Positions 1 through 6,163 of a stretch of 16,291 nucleotides of DNA are shown piece by piece. The notes beneath the pieces were generated by a model. The model saw only the letters and a program-made list of their open reading frames with translations, was not told where the DNA came from and made no database searches. How positions within the stretch are numbered: position 1 is the stretch's first letter; each line of letters begins with the position of its first letter. Origin of the DNA: Baffinella frigidus (Eukaryota > Cryptophyceae > Cryptomonadales > Baffinellaceae); assembly GCA_026770585.1 (NCBI GenBank), contig MU646603.1:35166-51456 (forward strand). Direction: 5' to 3'. The translations under genes were made by a program, and so were the position numbers.

Positions 1-93
1 ACCAACACATTCTCCCTCTCCACCCCTCGTCAGAGTCTTCCTCTCCACTAGCATTTGGTAACGGAATGAATTGAGCGCAGTCATGCCTCTGGC

Positions 94-177
94 ATTGACT
101 ACGGTAGACCGTAGGGCACCTAGACCCGGGTTTCGCGAAGGAGCTCCACTAGCCCCCTACGGCCTACCGTAGTCAAT
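94..177. repeat. Inverted repeat with 23-bp arms enclosing three abutting palindromes
   Basis: The arms at 94-116 and 155-177 are reverse complements with one mismatch (22 of 23). The 38-base spacer holds three perfect 8-bp palindromes placed end to end: ACCCGGGT (124-131), TTCGCGAA (132-139) and GGAGCTCC (140-147). The whole can fold as a long hairpin or cruciform. No gene is adjacent. It could be the core of a foldback or miniature transposable element, or a protein-binding site; no target-site duplication is evident. Confidence 0.8.
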
Positions 178-325
178 ACCGTAGGCCTAACTACCCTGAG
201 TTCAGCCCGTCACCCTATTGACACCTCGCCAGATTCTCCCTCTCCTCTCCTAGTGAGATTCTCCCTCTCCACCCCTAGTGAGAGTCTGCCTCGCCAGCCC
301 TCGGCAGATGCGAGACGCTGGGTGC

Positions 326-373
326 TGGATGCTACCAACACTCCCCACCTGGATGCTACCAACACTCCCCACC
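326..373. repeat. 24-bp tandem duplication
   Basis: Two copies (326-349 and 350-373) of a 24-bp unit beginning TGGATGCTACC follow one another exactly. A related stretch (GTTGGATGCTGGATGCTGG) recurs near 563-581. The surroundings (240-300 and 520-550) share a CTCTCC...GTGAGAGTCTG motif, so 240-600 appears to be built from diverged local duplications. No coding function is seen. Confidence 0.85.
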
Positions 374-495
374 TCTGCCTCAGTCAATCTGGTCTCCTCC
401 AAATGAGGAGACCCAAGGTTAATTTCCCATTTGTGTGGTGCACATCCGTCAACGTTTGGTGTGAAAACGACCAGTCAACCCGACTGAGGCAGAGG
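372..495. repeat. Nested inverted repeats
   Basis: A perfect 14-bp inverted repeat (CCTCTGCCTCAGTC at 372-385 against 482-495) encloses about 96 bases. Inside its left part is a tight hairpin, GGTCTCCT (391-398) and AGGAGACC (406-413), with a 7-base loop. No gene is associated. Confidence 0.7.
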
Positions 496-714
496 CGGAC
501 TGACTGCGTTCCCGTCAGATTGTATCTCTCCAACCCTCGTGAGAGTCTGGCTAGCCACGCCTCGTTGGATGCTGGATGCTGGATCCTACCATCACTCCTT
601 GCACGCAGACAAAACACAAGTCCAGCCTCAGGACTCCCACACGAGGCTCATCGAGCACCCAACTCACAAGTCCAAAAGTTCACACTGTATTCATTGTGTA
701 GTAATTTTCATTGG

Positions 715-759
715 GTTGGTCACGTGTCCGCCCGCTTTGCGGTCGAACACGTGACCAAC
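715..759. repeat. 13-bp perfect inverted repeat carrying CACGTG
   Basis: GTTGGTCACGTGT at 715-727 is exactly repeated in inverse at 747-759, with a 19-base spacer that itself contains CCGC/GCGG. Each arm includes CACGTG, the core of the plant G-box/E-box bound by bZIP or bHLH factors. The paired sites could be regulatory, but no promoter or transcript is identified nearby, so this is only a structural call. Confidence 0.65.
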
Positions 760-795
760 TCCCCGCAAAACGCATACAATCGGCATTTATTCTGA

Positions 796-966
796 GTTCA
801 AGGACAGCCTCGTGTGGCCTTGCTAGTCGAGGGCGTTTCCGACCGCGACATGCCTTGTGTGATTGCACGCATGATCGCAAGTGGTGACTGCAGACCTGCA
901 ACAGCACTTTGTCAAGTCAGCCAGATCTCCCGGACGTTGTTGGCCCGCGTGATGCTAGACCGCTGA
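796..966 (+). other. Exon-like open stretch, no recognised product
   Basis: A 57-codon frame opens right after a stop (793-795) and ends at TGA 964-966. The only ATG is internal (850). The translation contains a non-repetitive stretch, VEGVSDRDMPCVIARMIASG, that looks more protein-like than most frames here. No domain is recognised, no convincing splice acceptor precedes it, and 57 open codons can arise by chance. It may be an exon remnant or nothing. Confidence 0.12.
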
Positions 967-1084
967 AAAGGCCAAGAGCTGAAAAGGCTAAGAGGCACGC
1001 CACCAACGGATATCCGGTGTAACGTGACCAACTGTTGCTCACGTTTGCCTTGTTTACTAAGAAACAGTCCAATAATTAACGTAT

Positions 1085-1156
1085 GAATGTTGCCCGCGGT
1101 GTTCTGAGTGGGGAGGTGGCGAATGTTGCCCGCGGTGTTCTGAGTGGGGAGGTGGC
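1085..1156. repeat. 36-bp tandem duplication
   Basis: Two identical 36-bp units (1085-1120 and 1121-1156) start GAATGTTGCCCGCGG and end GGGAGGTGGC. They lie at the start of a G-rich, T-containing stretch (1083-1540) with further repeats, resembling in composition the 3' parts of the introns between 6434 and 11634. Confidence 0.9.
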
Positions 1157-1332
1157 ACGAGTGGTGACGATTCTGTGGGGTGGTTGGGGCAGGCGATGGT
1201 GTGGTCCTCATGTTGGCCGGAGATGGTGTGCTACCAGTCTTCGGACACGCTTACAACCCAGCCTCTAGCCTCCGAACCCTTACTAGTTGTTGAGCGTGTT
1301 GGCAGGAGTGGGTGCAAGGTGTGTCAAAAATC

Positions 1333-1521
1333 CGTGGGGTATTGGCAGGTGATGGTGTGGTACTTATTCGTCTTTGTTCTTTAATACTCTCGACACAGGT
1401 CCTAGCTAGGCCCTTACGCCTCGGTTGAGTGATACAAACGTGTATAGGCCTTATATGGGGTTCTCGTGTTTGCACCTTGGTGTGACAATTGCGTGGGGTG
1501 TTGGCAGGTGATGGTGTGGTA
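1333..1521. repeat. Spaced direct repeat, 30-bp core
   Basis: CGTGGGGTATTGGCAGGTGA and the bases after it (1333-1362) recur at 1492-1521 with one difference over 30 positions. Looser relatives (GGCAGGCGATGGTGTGG near 1184, GGAGATGGTGTG near 1218) lie upstream. The motif GGCAGGTGATGGTG resembles the acceptor-side repeats inside the introns of the gene at 6164-11753. No gene is visible in 1157-1590. Confidence 0.75.
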
Positions 1522-1589
1522 TGAGTGTTCAGACACGTTCCACCTCTCGAGAGAGGATGCCGACCGCGCTGACCTTGAACTCGCTGCGG

Positions 1590-1762
1590 TACCCTACACC
1601 CGAGACCCGAAACCCTGAAAACCATACCCCATGCCCCATACCACATACCACATACCACATACCACATACCACATACCACATACCACATACACCATACACC
1701 ATACACCATACACCATACACCATACACCATACACCATACACCTACACCATGCCCCATACACC
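1590..1762. repeat. Two adjoining heptamer arrays
   Basis: Seven copies of CCACATA (1641-1689) run directly into seven copies of CACCATA (1690-1738), with no change of period, then into CCCTAAA-type repeats. The 7-bp period equals that of the telomere-like repeat next door, so these may be locally homogenised variants of a telomeric heptamer. The stretch 1590-1640 holds irregular CCATACCCC-type units. Confidence 0.9.
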
Positions 1763-1866
1763 ATACCCTAAACCCTAAACCCAACCCTAAACCCTAACCC
1801 TAAACCCTGAAAACCATACCCCATACCCTGGACCCTGGACCCTAGACCCTAGACCCTAGACTCTAC
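1763..1866. repeat. Degenerate telomere-like repeats
   Basis: CCCTAAA, CCCTGGA and CCCTAGA units occur in short runs. On the minus strand these are TTTAGGG and variants. A C-rich stretch with poly-C (1888-1960) follows. As in all other blocks, the C-rich strand is the plus strand. Confidence 0.85.
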
Positions 1867-2048
1867 AGTATCTCCAGTCCCGAAAACGCCCCCCCCCCCA
1901 CCCTCACGTTCCTCACCACCCCCCTCCTTCCCGCACCCCCGGTGCCTTCCCTCCACCCCCCCTCTTCCCGTCTCCAAACAATGCAACCGAAGCGGGTCGT
2001 GAACTCTCGACTTGACAAGGGGTGGGGTCGCGTGTGATGAGGGGCGTC

Positions 2049-2199
2049 AACCCTAGGCTCTCAACCCTCAACCCTGATCCCGAAACCCCAAACCCTACAC
2101 CCTAAAATCCCAAATCCCAAATCCCAAATCCCAAACCCCAAACCCCAAACCCCACACCCCAAATCCCAAACCCCAAAGCCTGAAGCCTGAAGCCTGAAG
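2049..2199. repeat. Degenerate telomere-like repeats
   Basis: Mostly 7-base units of the types CCCTCAA, CCCAAAT, CCCCAAA and, at the right end, three copies of GCCTGAA (about 2177-2197). Variant units occur in consecutive runs rather than at random. The block passes directly into a GGTGATGGTGGTGACGATG stretch. Confidence 0.85.
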
Positions 2200-2228
2200 G
2201 GTGATGGTGGTGACGATGACGATGGCAG

Positions 2229-2294
2229 GTGCGGATCCAGGCGCTGGGGAGGCAGAGGAAGGACACCCAGCGCGTCAAGGCTCTCCAACGAAAG
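2229..2294 (+). other. Possible orphan exon (22 codons)
   Basis: This 66-base stretch is preceded by GATGGTGGTGACGATGACG then GGCAG, the same style of acceptor as the introns of the gene at 6164-11753, and is followed by a good donor (AAAG then GTGTAT) and C-rich sequence. It encodes 22 helix-prone, charged residues beginning VRIQALGRQRKDTQRV, with no stop and phase 0 at both ends. No family is recognised and no partner exons are found, so it may be a pseudo-exon. Confidence 0.2.
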
Positions 2295-2867
2295 GTGTAT
2301 CCCTCACCCACACCTTTGGAGACCTGGTCTGCTCTCCACGAACACCTCCCTCTCCACCTCGTTGCTTGCACCCCGAGCAGATGCACCCAGGCTGTGGGCC
2401 TTGAGGCAATTCGTCTATCTGAGAGGAGGGGAGGGAGGGGGCTGGGGGGGAGCACACTCGAGCAGCCTGGTCAGACTGGACACCAGGCTGGTGGTGTCCT
2501 CGTAGTCCTCGGATCGGCGTTTGGATTGAAATTCCGTGAGGTCAGGGGTTAACACAGTTCAGAGGCCCGGAATAATGTTGTTTTTAGTCCTGAAGCTATC
2601 TTGCGGCTGGCCTAGTAGACGTCCACAGCAGCCTTGAGCCTGACCTAGACCCCTCCAGCTTTGGGCTTGACTTAGTAGAGCTGGCGTGCGCCTGGCCATG
2701 CCCGGGGCGAATGTGTGTGTCAACTCAGGAGTGCACGTGACTCACGTCTCTGGGTGCTCGCAGCGGCAAGAGATGGAAAACGTGGACTTGGCCGACGGGG
2801 GCACACTGGGATACACCAAAGACAACCAACACATCGAGGGCGCTGCCGCCTGATCCTGCCTGGGTGT
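2295..2867. other. Sequence without a recognisable gene
   Basis: Mixed, moderately GC-rich DNA. Short open frames exist on both strands but are antisense to one another and show no domain, signal peptide or consistent splice sites. A G-run (2424-2452) is the only compositional landmark. Confidence 0.5.
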
Positions 2868-2982
2868 AGGGGTACCTCGCTCTTGAGAAACGCCCACCCC
2901 CCTAGGACCACCATAGGGCCCTAGGCATAGGCCTACTGTAGGGTCCTAGGAGGGGGTGCTTTCTTATGAGCGAGGCACCCCT
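2868..2982. repeat. Long imperfect inverted repeat
   Basis: The outer arms, about 42 bases each (starting AGGGGTACCTCGCTC at 2868 and ending GAGCGAGGCACCCCT at 2982), pair at roughly 35 of 42 positions. The centre (2920-2945) holds further palindromes, TAGGGCCCTA and TAGGCCTA. The element is 115 bp and could be a foldback or MITE-type element. Its CTA/TAGG-rich centre recalls the inverted repeat at 94-177. Confidence 0.75.
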
Positions 2983-3022
2983 GTACACTGTAGGGGAGGG
3001 TGCCAGAAGGTGGCCTTGCAAG

Positions 3023-3099
3023 TGTGAGCACTATCCGGGGATCGGAGGCAATAGCTCCAACGTCTGCGGAGGCGGGCCTGTCCCCGGATAGTCCTCACA
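3023..3099. repeat. 19-bp inverted repeat
   Basis: TGTGAGCACTATCCGGGGA (3023-3041) pairs with 3081-3099 at 18 of 19 positions across a 39-base spacer. It lies 40 bp from the inverted repeat ending at 2982. A short direct repeat, AAGTAGAGAGAATCG, follows at 3143-3157 and 3191-3205. Confidence 0.75.
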
Positions 3100-3387
3100 G
3101 CAAGCGGCACGCGGCGCTCGAGTGCAGCATGCCAACTGCCTCAAGTAGAGAGAATCGGCTACCTGGTAGTGCGCGTCCGGAAGGATAGAGAAGTAGAGAG
3201 AATCGTGGGGTGCTGTTTATTGTGTGCGGGGTTCGGGAAATGATCGAGGGTGGGAGTACAGAATTTTTAGAAGATGGTTCATCGTCAAGTGCGGATAATC
3301 CTGATCCAGCATTCGGCGCATTTGGCGGCGTTCCTTCTCTCAACGCTACAGGCTCCACGAATCCCCAGGAGGCCTCTGCCTTTCGTT

Positions 3388-3459
3388 GGATTTACGCCGA
3401 CGTCCTCATAACTTTGCGTCCTTAGATGCCCTTAGAGCCTAGATACCCACATCTTCAGC
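3388..3459. repeat. Dispersed repeat, copy A
   Basis: About 70 bases containing GTCCTCATAACTTTGCGTCC and GCCCTTAGAGCCTAGATAC. Similar sequence occurs at 3850-3920 (copy B) and 12243-12314 (copy C), all on the plus strand. In one frame the three read IY..VLITLRP, IY..VLMTLHP and IY..VLIALRR; A and B then share a TAG stop, and several A/B differences are synonymous. This copy ends the 71-codon frame 3210-3425 (GTG-started or ATG at 3240), whose peptide is acidic and unrecognised. It may be a decayed 3' gene end or a transposon end. Confidence 0.65.
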
Positions 3460-3849
3460 ACGGGAACAACGCCCTCACTCTGCAGATTTTGTCCCACGCA
3501 AGCTTCGAAACCCCGCAGCGCGAGATGGGGCCGAATACATGCTTCCGGAAGCGAGAATTGGTTGGCACATGTACCCAAGAGAGCGACCTTTGTTGACATC
3601 AACACGGCCGCCATGTGTGCACCCCCACGGAGGCTATGTTTGAGCAGGACCTAGAGAGAGGTCACGCGCACTTGACACGTGCACGAACGGAGACGCCCGC
3701 GCCTCTCACTGAGCAGCCAACGTCCCCTCCCCCCCACCCGGATTTCCTAGGGAGATTTCCTGAAGCGTGTTTCTGGTGGCGATGAAACCCTGCTGGATCA
3801 AGGACGCGAGGGCACGCTCTTCTGCCCCTCAATTCCACCACGCCTCAGT
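3460..3849. other. Sequence without a recognisable gene
   Basis: Unique DNA of mixed composition containing the palindrome CTTCCGGAAG (near 3541-3550) and several GTGCAC/CACGTG-like words. The only open frames are short and lack any coding signal that I can see. Confidence 0.5.
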
Positions 3850-3920
3850 AAATCTACTATCAAGTCCTCATGACCTTGCATCCGTAGGTGCCCATAGAGC
3901 CTAGATACAAACAGCTCAAC
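3850..3920. repeat. Dispersed repeat, copy B
   Basis: Second copy of the repeat at 3388-3459, with GTCCTCATGACCTTGCATCC and GCCCATAGAGCCTAGATAC. It lies directly beside the telomere-like block beginning at 3951. B and C appear to share a little more sequence downstream (CAGCTCAA/CAGCGCAA, then GGC-rich). Confidence 0.65.
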
Positions 3921-3950
3921 ATAGTGTCATGGCGGCAGGCCGAGCACGGG

Positions 3951-4727
3951 CCCTAAACCCAACACCCAGAACCATAGACATTAAACCCTAAACCCTAGAC
4001 CCAAAACCCTGAACCCTGAACCCTGAACCCTGAACCCTGAACCCTAAGCCCAAAATCCAAGACTCCACCAAACCCTAAAACCTGAACCCTAAACACTCAA
4101 CTCTAAACCCTAAACCCTAAACCCTAAACCCAAAACTCTAACCACTAAACCCGAAACCCTCAAGCCTCAACCCGCCACAATCAATCCTCATCCCCATACC
4201 CCAAACCATAACTCCTAAACTACCACCCCTCAACCCTCAACTCTAAAACCTCAAACCTAAACCCTAAACCTTGAACCCTGAACCCCAAATCCCAAACCCT
4301 AACCATTGAACCCTCAACCCCAAACCCTCAACCCTCAACCCTTAACCCTCAACACCCAACCCCAAATCCACAACCCTAAACCCTCAACCCCACACCCCAA
4401 ACCCCAAATCACAAAACCCACACCCCCAACACTAAACCTCAAACCCCAAACTCTAAACCTTAAACCCTAAACCCTAAACCCTAAACCCTAAACCCTAAAC
4501 ACTGAACCCTGGAACCCAAACCCTAGACCTTCACTCCTAAACCCTGAACCCCAAACCCTTAACCATATACAATCTATAATAAACCTGAAACCATCAACCA
4601 TCACGATAAATCATAAACCTTAAACTCTTCATCTTACACCCTAAACTCTGCACCTTAAACCATAATCTCGAAAACCTACAACCTACAACCGAAACCCTCA
4701 ACTTCAAACTCGAAAACTTTGACCCTG
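3951..4727. repeat. Large telomere-like heptamer block
   Basis: About 780 bp of CCCTAAA-type repeats with many variants and indels. Pure runs include five CCCTGAA (4007-4041) and five CCCTAAA (4465-4499). Degeneration increases to the right (4560-4727: ACCATAAACC, CAACC). The sequence is plant/alga-type telomere DNA at an internal position, flanked by unique DNA on both sides, so it is either interstitial or subtelomeric. Confidence 0.9.
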
Positions 4728-5800
4728 CGGTCCACTGCAAGTAACAGCAGGATATGTCACGCGGTTGCCGGATAAGACAACTACGTAGAAGAATTTAATC
4801 AATTCTAAAAAGGTCGCAAGTTTTGGACATCATCTTTTGGACATAATGCAATAAACGTCAAATTGTTGGACATACTTTTGTCCATAAAAGGTTTTGAACC
4901 GGGCCTAGCGGGCACAGGATTTTAAAAACCATTAGTGAGACGAGTTATCTAAAAGGCAGTTGGTCTGTCAGATCGAATTGCAACCGGTCACAAGGTTACG
5001 ACTCTCTCACGTCAGGGTCTCGTCCTCAGTGTTGAACAAATTTGTGATCTGAAGATCACTTGCCCAAACAAAACCGGTCAGAATCCGACCGGTCGGGTTG
5101 GGTCAGGGTAGAATTCGCCGAGAAAATCTCCGATATATTTTTTGAGAACGGATTATCCAAAAAACTTTGAAAGTTAGCAGAAGGTTGTGGTTTCACGTTT
5201 CAGGCCCGATATCGGGAAGGGCCATTCCGGAGGGGCGGGGTGGTGGTGGTGTTGGCCGCCGCCGCAGAGTACTCTTGGTGCTTTGTATTACAATCACATC
5301 GCATCTCACTCACACCTCAACATTCAAGAGATAGGAGACAATCGGCGTCTGAGCTCCCCGGCAAGAACTATTTAGAAAGAAGGATGGATGCGATAGACTT
5401 GGAGTTGGGATAGAGTTTTGGGATCCTCAATGCCGAGATGGATACTGGTCGGCCTGAGGCCTTTTGGTGTGGGGGGAGGAAGAGAGGATTTAAGAAACCG
5501 GCTAAAGGGTAGTCCTCATGTGGGGTGTTTGAGTTATCCCAAAGAGGAGCGAAACGCGCACCAACCGACACCGCGGTCCAAATACGGGAGACACGTTTGT
5601 CACCAAACCTGGGAGCAAGGAAACGTGGGAGCAAGGAAACCAACTAAGGATAAGAAGGAAGGGGAGCAAGGAAGGCGAAGCAGGAAGACAGCGAGATTGG
5701 TAATGCATCGCCAACCAACCAGCGCAAGCGCCGCACATGCCTTACGTATTGTGCTACTTACTGTACCCCGCATTCGATCTCCACCTCCTAATGGAAAACA
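4728..5800. other. AT-richer unique DNA, no gene recognised
   Basis: This gap is less GC-rich than its surroundings. It contains repeated TTGGACAT words (4821-4872), three ACCGGTC sites (4983, 5073, 5088), a small perfect hairpin (GTGATCT/AGATCAC, 5044-5059) and a doubled GGGAGCAAGGAAAC (5610-5640). No plausible exon, RNA gene or promoter box could be assigned. Confidence 0.5.
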
Positions 5801-5810
5801 AGGATCTCTA

Positions 5811-5925
5811 GAGGGAGAGAGGGAGAGAGGGAGAGAGGGAGAGAGGGAAGAACAGAGAAATGATTGGAGGGATGAAGGGGGTGAGGGGGGGAGGGAGGGA
5901 GGGTGAAAGGGAGGAGGAAAAAGGA
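5811..5925. repeat. GA-rich microsatellite
   Basis: A (GAGAGG)n-type run at 5811-5850 is followed by G-rich purine sequence with GGGAGGGAGG (5886-5903). It lies about 240-350 bases upstream of the start codon at 6164, so it may belong to the promoter or leader of that gene. Purine tracts of this type can form triplex or G-quadruplex structures, but function is unknown. Confidence 0.8.
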
Positions 5926-6064
5926 CAATAAAAAAGGGACAGCGACTTGTTTGATACCCATACTGCCGCCGCGTATTCCCCCCCACGGAGGCTAGGTGTT
6001 CGCAAGGGTATGGACAGGGGACTTGCGCTCTCTGCATGATGTGTACGAAGGGGGACAGGGGCGC

Positions 6065-6087
6065 GAACCGAAAGGAACCTTCGGTTC
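6065..6087 (+). promoter_or_regulatory. Possible leader hairpin
   Basis: GAACCGAA (6065-6072) pairs perfectly with TTCGGTTC (6080-6087) across seven bases, about 77 bases before the ATG at 6164. If the transcript starts upstream it would sit in the 5' UTR. No TATA box or initiator is evident. A regulatory role is speculative. Confidence 0.2.
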
Positions 6088-6163
6088 CCGAAAAAAACCC
6101 TCCCGGATTTTGTCTGTCTTTCCCCGACTTTTTTGCGGGCACGTGACCGCCACGAAAGCGAGG

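Noticed and set aside
1641-1738. Possible CRISPR-like array
   Set aside because: Units are 7 bp with no spacers; this is a microsatellite.
3421-3437. GATGCCCTTAGA in the dispersed repeat, recalling a conserved word near the 3' end of 18S rRNA
   Set aside because: Only about a dozen bases match. The flanking sequence shows no further rRNA similarity.
5996-6163. An N-terminal extension of the gene to 5996
   Set aside because: The frame is open but begins at GTG, with no in-frame ATG before 6164. The extension would bury the signal peptide.
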